Shown: piece by piece, positions 46,063 to 54,450 of the stretch
Position numbering within the stretch: the stretch's first letter is position 1
Layout of the letters: the number at the start of each line of letters is the position of its first letter
Assembly (NCBI RefSeq): GCF_947331435.1
Contig: NZ_CAMZOF010000009.1
Span: 1 to 64,000, forward strand
Direction of reading: 5' to 3'
Source of the DNA: Pelagibius sp. Alg239-R121
Lineage (GTDB): Bacteria > Pseudomonadota > Alphaproteobacteria > Kiloniellales > Kiloniellaceae
Length of the DNA stretch: 64,000 bases
Notes under the pieces: model-generated
Told to the model about the DNA's origin: nothing
Seen by the model: the letters and a program-made list of their open reading frames with translations, nothing else
The model's database searches: none
Translations under genes and position numbers: made by a program

Positions 46063-46076
46063 ATTTATGTTACCCG
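46063..46076 (-). promoter_or_regulatory. Conserved 14-mer upstream of paralogue B
   Basis: Identical to 44208-44221 and at nearly the same distance from its gene. Confidence 0.5.
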
Positions 46077-46245
46077 GTGCAAAATAAATTCAACTTCCGG
46101 CCAATCCCCATACAGGCGGAAGTCGTGGTAGTGTAACACTATCAGGCGGTTAGAAAACTATAGTTTCGACGGATGTGGATTCGATGAGGGTTTGCAGCGT
46201 TTTTTAAGTCGGTTTCGTGATCTTTTGGCGTTCGGGGGTGCCTCA

Positions 46246-46317
46246 GGCGCCTGATGCTCTTCTGACGCCTGATGCTCTTCTGGCGCCTGACACTCTTCGG
46301 ACGCTGGATAGTCTGCG
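46246..46317. repeat. 18-bp tandem repeat, four copies
   Basis: The unit GRCGCCTGATGCTCTTCT is repeated with period 18. Copies 1 and 2 differ by one base, copies 3 and 4 are degenerate. Same period as the repeat at 26627 but different sequence. Confidence 0.75.
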
Positions 46318-46573
46318 AGTGGTGCATCGCGCGCGTTCAAGTTTTATGTCCGGCGCGGCGCTCCGGAAGGCGAGGGCGATTGCCTGGCGGCCGCCTGGGT
46401 GATCGTTGCGCGACGGCTTAAGGGGCGGCAATGAAGCGCCGGTCTTTCGTCGCTGCGTCGTGTGGGGTTCAGTCGTGCGAGGCCCGGATGTGCAGGCTTC
46501 GGGCGTACCAGGCCCGGGCGTGCGACGCTCGAGTGTTGGGGACAGTGAGTGACGGGCCGGCTTTTTCATGATG

Positions 46574-47089
46574 TCACTGATTATCCGGCGAGCGCTGGAA
46601 GATCTGGGCACCTGAATCCGCATGCTGCTTTTCCGGCGGCGTATCCTGCGGGGGGGCGTAGAACATCGGTTCCTGATTGTCCTGTCCGGACTCGGCGGGC
46701 CGGCGGATCTTGACGTCGGTGCCTTCCTGTTCGGCGCCCTGCTGCGCGGCGTGAAGCTCACGCGCGGTTTCTTCGGTCCAGGGCAGAACGTAGGAGCGGG
46801 GTTCGTCGATGCCGGCGACCGCAAGCCAGAGATAGATCGATTCTTCCTCGTCGATGCGTGCGGCCAGCACGCTTGCGTCTTCCAGGTGCTCAGACGCCCA
46901 ATCCATCGCCACGGGTTTGGGACGGCTCAAAAGCGTTTCAAGGCTGATGTAGGCGACCGGCAGGAACAAGGACATGGTGACCAGCGCGGTGACCTTGATC
47001 CAGAGCCGGCGCGGCGACCAGACACTGATCTGGGCAAGGATCGCGACCAGGGCCACGGCGATGGGAAAGATGATGCGGATGCTGTCCAT
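46574..47089 (-). CDS. Two-TM protein of a TolQ/ExbB-linked trio
   Basis: 171 aa from the ATG at 47089 (AGGAAA 7 nt upstream); the longer frame upstream lies inside the preceding gene. Two N-terminal TM helices (about 4-22 IIFPIAVALVAILAQISVW and 30-50 VTALVTMSLFLPVAYISLETL) are followed by a soluble domain (AMDWASEHLEDASVLAARIDEEESIYLWL, RSYVLPWTEETARELHAAQ). No named family. Third gene of an operon 16 bp downstream of the ExbD-like gene. Confidence 0.75.
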   Translation of the reverse strand: MDSIRIIFPIAVALVAILAQISVWSPRRLWIKVTALVTMSLFLPVAYISLETLLSRPKPVAMDWASEHLEDASVLAARIDEEESIYLWLAVAGIDEPRSYVLPWTEETARELHAAQQGAEQEGTDVKIRRPAESGQDNQEPMFYAPPQDTPPEKQHADSGAQIFQRSPDNQ

Positions 47090-47105
47090 TAGGATTTCCT
47101 GGCCC

Positions 47106-47708
47106 TTATGATTTCCTGGCGCGCAATGCTCGGGGAAGATCGTGAACGCTGCCGGAGACGAGTTGGCCCTTTTCATCCAGGGAGAAGCGGAACGCGGTGA
47201 GTTCCTGGCCTTCATGCTCCAGCTTCACACCAGTCGCGAGGATCTGTTTGGCAGGGGCCTCTTCCGATGGCTTGACACTGATGACCACGGTGACGGGAAT
47301 GGTGCCGACGCCGCTGAGGTTCCGGTAAAGATGGACGTTGACGGTGTATTCACCGCTCGGCACGCCACGGCTATAGGAGACCTCGTAGTTCATCCGCGTC
47401 GCGTCGGCCAGATTACCGAGGTCGTCGCGCAGCAGGTTGAATGAGACGCCACCTTTGTTGGAATAACCGACCGGCTTGTCGCCGGGCGCTTCGACCCAGA
47501 GGTCGACATCGCTGTTCAACTCATCGGGCCAGCGCAGTTCGACGATGACGTTGCCCGGTGCGTTGGTCTCGGCTTCCGCTTTTGCCGGCGGGTTCAGGTG
47601 CGGCAGCAGCAGCAGGACGATTGCGACGAAGCCGGCGAGGGCGAGGAAGATGATGTCGCGGAAGACCGTGTCGCCGGTGTTGTCGTCGAAGTGATCAAGC
47701 CCTTCCAT
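47106..47708 (-). CDS. ExbD-position protein with YfaP/DUF2135-like domain
   Basis: 200 aa from the ATG at 47708 (GGAGAG 5 nt upstream). One N-terminal TM helix (about 21-38, FLALAGFVAIVLLLLP) sits in the place expected for an ExbD/TolR partner. The periplasmic domain has VIVELRWPDELNSDVDLWVEAP and GEYTVNVHLYRN, a pattern like DUF2135/YfaP calcium-binding or bacterial pre-peptidase C folds rather than ExbD. It overlaps the TolQ-like gene by 14 bp. Together they may form a proton-driven complex with a non-standard periplasmic part. Confidence 0.75.
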   Translation of the reverse strand: MEGLDHFDDNTGDTVFRDIIFLALAGFVAIVLLLLPHLNPPAKAEAETNAPGNVIVELRWPDELNSDVDLWVEAPGDKPVGYSNKGGVSFNLLRDDLGNLADATRMNYEVSYSRGVPSGEYTVNVHLYRNLSGVGTIPVTVVISVKPSEEAPAKQILATGVKLEHEGQELTAFRFSLDEKGQLVSGSVHDLPRALRARKS

Positions 47709-48450
47709 GGCTCTCTCCGAATTCAACCAGTGCAGTGATCAGCCTGACGGTGCCGGCCGCCAGCAGTTGATAGTTGATCATCAGCCAGACATTGAGAATG
47801 GCACCGACCAGCGTGGTATAGAGTGCGGTCGACATGCCCTCGATCAAGGTCGAGACCATGGGCGTGATGGCGCTGACGTCTGAGGCCTGTTCCGGATCGA
47901 CCCCCGAGAGAGCGATAATGAAACCGACGACGGTGCCGATCAGGCCGAGCAGCACAAGCGAGTTGGCAACGTTGCGGACCACGGCGATGCGGTGGGTCAG
48001 CTTCATACGCAGCGAGGAGGCCAGAAGCGACCGGCTGTCACCGGCCCGGCCGCGCAGGCTGGCGATGTAAAGTGTGGCATGGCTGTCGCGCAGTGGATCG
48101 AAATGATCGACCTGCTCCAGATCCCGGCTGGTTTCCCAGACCCGGCGGGCGCAGACGATCAGGCCGGCCAGGAAGACGAAGCAGATCGCGACCGAGAGAT
48201 AGGTCTTATCCGCTGCGAAGGCGCGTTCGACCAAGCCCTGATGATAGGCGGCGCCAAGAAGGCCGGCCGCAATGATGTTTACGAGGGCGAAGCGGAGAAC
48301 GAGAAGGTGCCGCTTGGGGCTGTTCGCCGAAGCCTTGCTTTGTGCGGTAAGCCAGGCGAGCTGCTGCGCGCCGGCTGCATCACCCTGATTTTCGATGTTC
48401 GCGGGACTTTCCGTATCTAACGAAAAGGGTGATGTTTGCGCGTATGCCAT
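47695..48450 (-). CDS. MotA/TolQ/ExbB-type proton channel protein
   Basis: 251 aa from the ATG at 48450 (GGAGAG about 10 nt upstream). Hydrophobic segments lie at about 53-72, 85-104, 165-187 and 215-240. The family core is NVANSLVLLGLIGTVVGFIIALSGVDPEQASDVSAI followed by LIEGMSTALYTTLVGAILNVWLMINY, as in TolQ/ExbB/MotA. It uses the proton gradient to do mechanical work across the envelope, together with the overlapping ExbD-position protein. The first gene of a three-gene operon; it is divergent from the portal gene. Confidence 0.88.
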   Translation of the reverse strand: MAYAQTSPFSLDTESPANIENQGDAAGAQQLAWLTAQSKASANSPKRHLLVLRFALVNIIAAGLLGAAYHQGLVERAFAADKTYLSVAICFVFLAGLIVCARRVWETSRDLEQVDHFDPLRDSHATLYIASLRGRAGDSRSLLASSLRMKLTHRIAVVRNVANSLVLLGLIGTVVGFIIALSGVDPEQASDVSAITPMVSTLIEGMSTALYTTLVGAILNVWLMINYQLLAAGTVRLITALVEFGESHGRA

Positions 48451-48694
48451 AGTCCATGACTCTCCAGATGTGACCGCAGTCTTCCGAAGGGTTTGGACAG
48501 CTGTTTTGTTCTGTTGTGCAGACTTCTCTAAACGACTGGCCATTCCGCCGTCTCCGGCGCCCGACCCTTCAGCCTATTCAGCCCGAATCATAGGGTGCTG
48601 ATGGTTAACATGTGCTTACCAACAAATTTATATCGAACTTTAGATTGAAGTTTTTTTTGCCTCTCTTTTGGCGACCTGTACAAGGACTCCATCC

Positions 48695-50437
48695 ATGCAC
48701 GACACTCGCGTACCAGATACTCCGGCGGACGATCTGATTCGCCGCCATGAAGAGCTCGCCGCGGCGCGGGCCACCTGGGAAAATCACTGGCGGGAGATCG
48801 CGGAGCGTATTCTGCCGCGCCAGGATTCCTTTCAGACCAAATGGTCCCCCGGAGCCAAGCGCAACGAAAAGATCTTCGATTCCACGGCACCGATCGCATT
48901 GGAACGCTTCGCGGCGGCAATGGAATCGATGCTCACGCCCCGCGCCCAGCGCTGGCACCGCCTACGGGCATCCGATCAAAGGCTCAATGAAGCGGACGGG
49001 GTGCGCGACTGGTTCCGGCGGGTTGAAGACATCCTCTTTGCCGCACGCTACAGCCCGCGGGCCAACTACGCCAGCCAGCAGCATGAAACCTACATGAGCC
49101 TGGGCGCCTTCGGCACCGGCGTGCTCTTTATCGGCGAAGAGGTGGGACGCGGCCTGCGCTACAAGTCGATCCATCTCTCGGACTGCTGTTTTGCTGAAGA
49201 CGCGAACGGCCGCATCGATACGGTCTTTCGCACCTACCGTCTCTCCGCCCGCCAGGCGGCGCAACGCTGGCCGGAGAAGACCCTGCCGCGCGGCATCTTG
49301 CGGGCGCTGGAAAAAGAGCCCGAGCGGCGCTTCGACTTTCTGCATGCGGTGGTGCCGCGCGGTGAGCTCAAAGCCGGAAAGGCAGATGCCAAGAACCTGC
49401 CATTCGCGTCCTATCACATTGCGATGGAAGCGCGGTCCGTCCTGCAGGTGGGGGGCTTCGAACAGTTCCCCTACGCGGTCTCGCGTTATGTTACCGCGCC
49501 GAACGAAGTCTATGGGCGCTCGCCGGCCATGGCGGTGCTGCCCGATATCAAAATGCTCAACGAGATGAGCAAGACCATCATCCGTGCGGCGCATAAGACG
49601 GTGGACCCGCCGGTGCTGATTCATGACGACGGAATCCTGGGCGGCCGTCCGGACCTGCGCCCCAACGCCATCAACTACGGCGGGGTCGACAGCTCCGGCC
49701 GGCCCTTGATGCAGCCCTTTCAGAACAACGCGCGGGTCGACATCGGACTGGACATGATGAACCAGCGCCGCGAGGTCATTAACGACGCCTTTCTGGTCAG
49801 CCTGTTTCAGATTCTGGTCCGGGGACCGGCCATGACCGCGACCGAAGTTTTGGAACGCGCCCAGGAGAAGGGCGTGCTGCTGGGGCCGACCATCGGTCGC
49901 CAGCAGTCGGAATCCCTGGGGCCCATGATCGAGCGGGAGATTGCAATCCTGGCCCGCGCCGATGCCCTGCCGGCGATGCCGCCGGCGCTCGAGGAGGCCG
50001 GAGGCGATTATGAAATTCTCTACGACTCCCCGCTGACCCGAGCCCAGCGCGCAGAGGAGGGCTTGGGCGTCATGCGGGCGCTGGAAATCGCCGGTGCCAT
50101 GGCGGCGGCCGATCCAACCATCTTCGACAACTTCGATTCCGATGCTGTCGCGAAGATCGCGGTCGAGGTCCACGGCGTCGAACATATTCTGCGCAAGAAA
50201 GACGATGTGGAAGCCCTGCGCGGTCAACGCGCGCAACAGGAGGCCATGATGCAAACCCTGGCCGCCGGGCCACAGGTCGCGGATACGGTCAGCAAGCTGT
50301 CCGGCATCGAAGGTGCTGGGACGGGCCTGGAAGCCGTGCTGGCGCAGGTGGCGGGCGGTGCCCCGCCTGGGAACCCGGGTGGCGGCGGTCCTGGCTTGCC
50401 CGAAGTCGCCAGTGACGGAGGGGCGCGGAATGCGTGA
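48695..50437 (+). CDS. Phage portal (head-to-tail connector) protein
   Basis: 580 aa from the ATG at 48695 (AAGGA 8 nt upstream). The T7-type head-to-tail connecting protein pattern is clear: RATWENHWREIAERILPRQD, STAPIALERFAAAMESMLTPRAQRWHRL, YVTAPNEVYGRSPAMAVLPDIKMLNEMSK, VLERAQEKGVLLGPTIGRQQSE and a Gly/Pro-rich tail. It forms the dodecameric DNA gate of a podovirus-type head. It begins the second plus-strand phage section; the following genes overlap or nearly touch. Confidence 0.92.
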   Translation: MHDTRVPDTPADDLIRRHEELAAARATWENHWREIAERILPRQDSFQTKWSPGAKRNEKIFDSTAPIALERFAAAMESMLTPRAQRWHRLRASDQRLNEADGVRDWFRRVEDILFAARYSPRANYASQQHETYMSLGAFGTGVLFIGEEVGRGLRYKSIHLSDCCFAEDANGRIDTVFRTYRLSARQAAQRWPEKTLPRGILRALEKEPERRFDFLHAVVPRGELKAGKADAKNLPFASYHIAMEARSVLQVGGFEQFPYAVSRYVTAPNEVYGRSPAMAVLPDIKMLNEMSKTIIRAAHKTVDPPVLIHDDGILGGRPDLRPNAINYGGVDSSGRPLMQPFQNNARVDIGLDMMNQRREVINDAFLVSLFQILVRGPAMTATEVLERAQEKGVLLGPTIGRQQSESLGPMIEREIAILARADALPAMPPALEEAGGDYEILYDSPLTRAQRAEEGLGVMRALEIAGAMAAADPTIFDNFDSDAVAKIAVEVHGVEHILRKKDDVEALRGQRAQQEAMMQTLAAGPQVADTVSKLSGIEGAGTGLEAVLAQVAGGAPPGNPGGGGPGLPEVASDGGARNA

Positions 50438-50687
50438 GATCTTTGCCCGCTTGCTTCGCCGCCGCCGTTTGGCCTACCGGCGCACCTTCGGCAGCCGCGA
50501 CGGTCAGGCGGTGCTCGCCGACCTGCGTAATTTCTGCTGTGCGACGCGGCCGAGTTTCCAGCCCGGCGACACCCACGCGACCGCCCTGCGCGAGGGCCGG
50601 CGGGAGGTCTGGCTGCGCCTGCAGATGCACCTCAACATGACCGATAAGCAGATCTGGCAGCTGGACTCCGACAACGTGCCCGAATGA
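50430..50687 (+). CDS. Bbp19-like small phage protein
   Basis: 85 aa from the ATG at 50430, overlapping the portal stop. The sequence (RRRLAYRRTFGSRDGQAVLADLRNFC, REGRREVWLRLQMHLNMTDKQIW) matches the Bbp19-type protein (named after Bordetella phage BPP-1) that typically follows the portal gene. Role unknown. Confidence 0.8.
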   Translation: MREIFARLLRRRRLAYRRTFGSRDGQAVLADLRNFCCATRPSFQPGDTHATALREGRREVWLRLQMHLNMTDKQIWQLDSDNVPE

Positions 50688-50743
50688 CTTGGGCGCCGTT
50701 GGCACTGAGGACGGCTTAGTGAACATAAAGAGAGGAAGACGGA

Positions 50744-51616
50744 ATGCCGCAAGAGACGACGGAGGGATCGAGACCGCCCAACACGGCGGGCTCCGAGCAG
50801 GACAGGGACCGGGGAACTGGCGGTTCTGGAACGCCGGCAGAAGCACCGGGCGGATCGCCTGCGCAAGAGCCTGCGGACTGGACCGAGGGACTGAACGACG
50901 AACAGCGTGCCCTGCTTGCGACCAAAGGCTGGAAGGCGCCGGGCGCGGTTCTGGAGTCCTACCGCCATCTCGAGAAGCTGATCGGGCGCGACAAGATCGC
51001 AATCCCCAAGGACGGTGACGGAGAAGCCTGGAACGCGGTTTTCGACCGCCTGGGCCGCCCGGAGTCTGCCGAGGGGTACGAGATCGCAGTGCCCGAGGGT
51101 GTGGAGCGCGATGCAGCGTTTGAAGAGCAGATGCGCGAGCTGTTCCACAGCGCCGGCCTCACCAAGACGCAGGTGGCGGCGCTGTCCGAAGGCTGGCATG
51201 GCTATCTGGGCGGCGAGACGGCGCGCGGCGAACAACTGCGGATCGAACGGGCCGCCCGTGACGAGGAGGCCCTGCGGTCCGAATGGGGCGGCAGCTTCGA
51301 CCGCAACATGGAACAGGCCCGGCGTGCGGCGCGGCGCTTCGGTGACGCGGAGACCATCGACGGTCTGGAAGAGGCGGTCGGACGCGCGGCCGTCTTTAAA
51401 ATGTTCGCGCGTATCGGGTCCGCCATGGCCGAGGACGATCTGCAGGGCGAGGCCAGCGAGAGCTTTTCCCAACCGGGCTCGGTCCGCGCACAGATCACGG
51501 CCTTGAAGGCGGATCCGGCCTTCCGGGAGGCCTGGCTCGAACATTCCCACCCTGGCCACCCGCAGGCCGTTGCCCGCATGGCTGCCTTAACTGAAAAACT
51601 GGAGATCCTGTCATGA
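50744..51616 (+). CDS. Phage scaffold/capsid-assembly-type protein
   Basis: 290 aa. An acidic, disordered Gly/Pro/Glu-rich N-terminus (1-45) is followed by WTEGLNDEQRALLATKGWKAPGAVLESYRHLEKLIG, IPKDGDGEAWNAVFDRLGRPESAEGYEI, and a long helical charged part. This is the layout of podovirus capsid-assembly/scaffolding proteins. The major capsid gene, which usually follows the scaffold, is missing: the next gene is short and then comes the ejection-type protein. Confidence 0.82.
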   Translation: MPQETTEGSRPPNTAGSEQDRDRGTGGSGTPAEAPGGSPAQEPADWTEGLNDEQRALLATKGWKAPGAVLESYRHLEKLIGRDKIAIPKDGDGEAWNAVFDRLGRPESAEGYEIAVPEGVERDAAFEEQMRELFHSAGLTKTQVAALSEGWHGYLGGETARGEQLRIERAARDEEALRSEWGGSFDRNMEQARRAARRFGDAETIDGLEEAVGRAAVFKMFARIGSAMAEDDLQGEASESFSQPGSVRAQITALKADPAFREAWLEHSHPGHPQAVARMAALTEKLEILS

Positions 51617-52014
51617 ATGGAGTGAAACCCGATACGGGACCGGTTGCCTGTTCCCCTGCCGAAAAGGACCGCTTGATGGCGGAACATCAGCGAGAGGATT
51701 TGCGGCTCGATTGTCTGCGGCTCGCCCTTCAACGCCAGGGGGCGCGCGACAGCCGGGACCTGCTTGAGATCGCGGAGGAGTATTTCGGCTGGGTGACGGC
51801 GGAGAGCCGGCGTGAGGTGCGACATCTGACCGAGATTCCCACCAAGATCCCCACCAAGATCCCCACCAAGATCCCCAGTGAAGCTGGTGCGCCTGACTGG
51901 AACAGCGCCAAGGGTGGGCTTTCGGCGACGCTCTCGCTTGGAACGAAGGCTTCGCCGCCTGTCGGCAGACCCAAGCGTGCGGCACGTCGCGTACATCCGG
52001 CACCCAAGCTCTAA
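51613..52014 (+). CDS. Small phage-module protein with 12-nt tandem repeat
   Basis: 133 aa, start overlapping the scaffold stop (ATGA). The N-terminal half is helical and charged (EKDRLMAEHQREDLRLDCLRLALQRQG). The middle has KIPTKIPTKIPSEAG, encoded by a perfect 12-nt repeat. The C-terminal third is Pro/Ala/Arg-rich and may be out of evolutionary frame. Family not recognised. Confidence 0.6.
   Translation: MNGVKPDTGPVACSPAEKDRLMAEHQREDLRLDCLRLALQRQGARDSRDLLEIAEEYFGWVTAESRREVRHLTEIPTKIPTKIPTKIPSEAGAPDWNSAKGGLSATLSLGTKASPPVGRPKRAARRVHPAPKL
51841..51876. repeat. 12-nt tandem repeat inside a gene
   Basis: ACCAAGATCCCC is repeated three times exactly and encodes Thr-Lys-Ile-Pro. In-frame copy-number change would lengthen or shorten a linker without shifting the frame. 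Confidence 0.85.
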
Positions 52015-52102
52015 AGATGGAATGATCGCCATTTTCGTGTGAGCAGGGCCGTTATGGCCGGGTTTTGAAACCGCACACCACGACCTGACAGACGTTTTCG
52101 GC

Positions 52103-52127
52103 AGGCCTCCTTTTGAGGTCTTTTTTT
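52103..52127 (+). terminator. Intrinsic terminator 1 before the second ejection-type gene
   Basis: AGGCCTC and GAGGTCT pair over seven bp (one G-U) around CTTTT, followed by seven T. It ends the portal-scaffold transcript. Confidence 0.8.
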
Positions 52128-52130
52128 ATG

Positions 52131-52170
52131 CGCCACGCCTTCCGGTTTTCGCCGGGCTGCGTGGCGTTTT
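52131..52170 (+). terminator. Intrinsic terminator 2, in tandem
   Basis: CGCCACGC (52131-52138) and GCGTGGCG (52159-52166) are perfectly complementary, with an inner CCGG/CCGG stem, followed by TTTTCCTTTT. Two terminators in a row strongly separate the toxin-bearing gene from the structural genes. A promoter would have to lie in the 75 bp that remain. Confidence 0.75.
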
Positions 52171-52245
52171 CCTTTTGAAAATTGCTCACCCTGCCGGACG
52201 GCGGTTTCCGTCCTCCGGCTTCTCTACAACAACGCGAGGAGTTTC

Positions 52246-54435
52246 ATGCCGCGCTTTCCTGTTCAGCCGCAGCGGACCACGGCGCCCGCTGCTTTTTCTA
52301 CCGCGCCCCGAGCACATGCCGCTGACTTTGGTGGCGGCGTTGGCCGGGAACTGGCCGGACTTGGTGCCGGCGTCGCCGATCTGGGCGCGGCGCTCGAAGT
52401 TCGCGATCAACGCCGGGAGCGTCAGGTGATGCAGGCCGTGTCGCGCCTGGATGTCGATGTGGCCAGGCAACGCGCCGAGAGCGATGCGCAGGCACCGCCG
52501 GAGGAGGATAGCGACAGCCGGATCAAACGGCAGCAGGCCGTCTTTGAAGCCAGTGCGGCGGCACTGGTACAGAGCTACGAAGGGCAGAGCCTGCAGGCAC
52601 AGTTGAGTGAGCGCATCGACGCGCGGCGCAGGGCCTGGACCCGCAGGCTTGTGGAGGGAGAGGCCAGCCGCCGTCTGCACAAGGATCTTCAGGATGTGCA
52701 GGCAGTTGTGTCGAGTTGGCAGGAGCGCATTGCCGCCGATGCGTCTCAGTTCAATACAGCGTCCCTTGAACTTTTAGGTGACGGAGTCAGCGACGATGAA
52801 GGTCATGACAAGCAGGGTGATGGGCAAGCCGGTCTGCTGGGTGGACTCGGTTTACGGCCCGAGGCCCTGGCCGCCTGGAGAGAGCACACGCTGAAGCAAC
52901 TGCTCGATGCGCGGATGGCTGGTGATCCGGGCGGTGTATTGGTCGATCTGGAAGCCGGAAGCTGGCCGGAAACACTCCCGGAGGCGCGCCGCAGCGCGCT
53001 ACAGGAAGATGCGCGCGAGGCGTTGGCCCGGCAGCAGACGGCAGAGCGGATCGACCGCAGCCGGCAGGGCGCGCACAAGAGTCTCAAGCTCTCGCAGGAT
53101 ATCGCAGAAGGCAAGGCCGGCCAGGCCGAGGTCCGGCGGGCGGAAGAGGATGGAGCTCTTTCCACACCGCAGGCTGAAGCCCTGCGCAGCGAAGTGGCGC
53201 AAGCGGCGGCCGCGGCACAGGAACGGCAGGCGGCGCAGGACGAACTCGGGGTTTCCCTGAACAACGGGGCCGGCTTCGATGCGGGCAATCCGCAGAACCG
53301 GGCCGCCGCGGATGATTTCTACGAGAGGGTCTTCAGTGCGGCGGTTCGGGAGGGGGCGGAGGACGCGCCCGTCGCGCAGGTCGTCTCGGCGGTCAAAAGG
53401 ACCGGTTATCTGCCGAAGGGCCTGGCACGCGATGTGACGGCGTTGCTGCAGGGCCGTGACGAAGCCGGGCAGGTCGCAGGTGCGGAGCTCTACGGCCAAC
53501 TGCTCGCGGCGGCACCGGAGCTTGTTAAGAACGCGATCGATCTCGAGGCGCGGGCGCGGGGCGGGGTTCTCAAGCGCTGGCTAGATGCCGGCCTCGATCC
53601 TGCCGATGCCTTGCAGCGCACAGAGGCGGAGCTGCCGCGCGACGGGACGGTCCGGTTCGTCGACGACCAAGAGATGGCCGTTCTGCAGAGGGATCTGCGC
53701 GCGTTGTTCATTGGCAAGCAGCCGGATCGGCATGTCGGCCGGATCCTCGGCTTGCTCGAAGATAATTACCTGGGCGATCTGGCCCGGGGTCTGAACACGC
53801 GACAAGCCCGGGCGCAGCTAAGGCATGACGTCGGCGGGATGGTGAGCAGGGTCAGCCTGCTGAGAACCATCTTGGAAACAAGAGCACGGCAGTCCGACGC
53901 TGCCGATGGGGTGAACGCTGAAGGAGCTTCGCTTTTGCAGCCTGCTGGATTCTTTTCCAAGGGATTCAGTAATTCTGCCGGAAAGGGCGGTTTGCGAGGA
54001 ACTAGCGGGTTTTATGGGCCCTTTGGAAATCCGCTCGACGACGAACTCGCCGGTGCCACCACGCAGTTATTGCAGAAAGAAAGCTCAAACTTGGTTGGTC
54101 GCTTGGATGAAACCTATCGCGAAAGCAATAAGGAGCTTTCGCGGTTACGCGCCCGGCTGTTTCCGCCATATGCCGCGTTTTTCTTCGGCGATGCCCTTCT
54201 GTCGATTGGCGACGGCACCGAGTATCTCGGGAAGATCGTCGAAGAGGACAATGAGAACGACATCCGTAGAATTGAAATTCAGCATGACGAGCTTGGTCGC
54301 GTTACGGTCCGCCAGCAGTACGACATCACGACAGAGAGATATTTCAACATTGACGCCACTTTTTACGACCCCGACCAGCGTAATGACACCACCGAAACGT
54401 TTCCGAATAGTCGATTCTTTGTGCCGTCTCCTTAA
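52246..54435 (+). CDS. Phage ejection-type protein, paralogue 2, truncated before its toxin tip
   Basis: 729 aa; the SD GCGAGGAG and first 12 residues match the 30718 protein. The helical part (1-490) aligns with it along its length: MPRFPVQPQRTT, SRLDVDVA.QRAESDAQAPPEEDS, FNTASLELLGD, GYLPKGLARDVTALLQG. The central region differs (no TM helix), and the pre-toxin segment aligns again (TEYLGKIVEEDNEND, ATFYDPDQRND). The frame then meets TAA at 54433 where the paralogue has Glu (GAA), and a second TAA at 54448. Homology resumes in the same frame straight after. So the protein is truncated unless the stops are read through. Confidence 0.75.
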   Translation: MPRFPVQPQRTTAPAAFSTAPRAHAADFGGGVGRELAGLGAGVADLGAALEVRDQRRERQVMQAVSRLDVDVARQRAESDAQAPPEEDSDSRIKRQQAVFEASAAALVQSYEGQSLQAQLSERIDARRRAWTRRLVEGEASRRLHKDLQDVQAVVSSWQERIAADASQFNTASLELLGDGVSDDEGHDKQGDGQAGLLGGLGLRPEALAAWREHTLKQLLDARMAGDPGGVLVDLEAGSWPETLPEARRSALQEDAREALARQQTAERIDRSRQGAHKSLKLSQDIAEGKAGQAEVRRAEEDGALSTPQAEALRSEVAQAAAAAQERQAAQDELGVSLNNGAGFDAGNPQNRAAADDFYERVFSAAVREGAEDAPVAQVVSAVKRTGYLPKGLARDVTALLQGRDEAGQVAGAELYGQLLAAAPELVKNAIDLEARARGGVLKRWLDAGLDPADALQRTEAELPRDGTVRFVDDQEMAVLQRDLRALFIGKQPDRHVGRILGLLEDNYLGDLARGLNTRQARAQLRHDVGGMVSRVSLLRTILETRARQSDAADGVNAEGASLLQPAGFFSKGFSNSAGKGGLRGTSGFYGPFGNPLDDELAGATTQLLQKESSNLVGRLDETYRESNKELSRLRARLFPPYAAFFFGDALLSIGDGTEYLGKIVEEDNENDIRRIEIQHDELGRVTVRQQYDITTERYFNIDATFYDPDQRNDTTETFPNSRFFVPSP

Positions 54436-54450
54436 GGGGGGACGCAATAA

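Larger units (their letters stand above)
45957..46573. other. Intergenic region with tandem repeats
   Basis: It contains the conserved 14-mer (46063-46076), the 18-bp tandem repeat (46246-46317), and a weaker series with 15-17 bp period around 46475-46535 (words such as GGCCCGGGCGTGCGACG). Base composition changes from AT-rich to GC-rich near 46200, marking the edge of the AT-rich block. No gene was supported. Confidence 0.5.
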
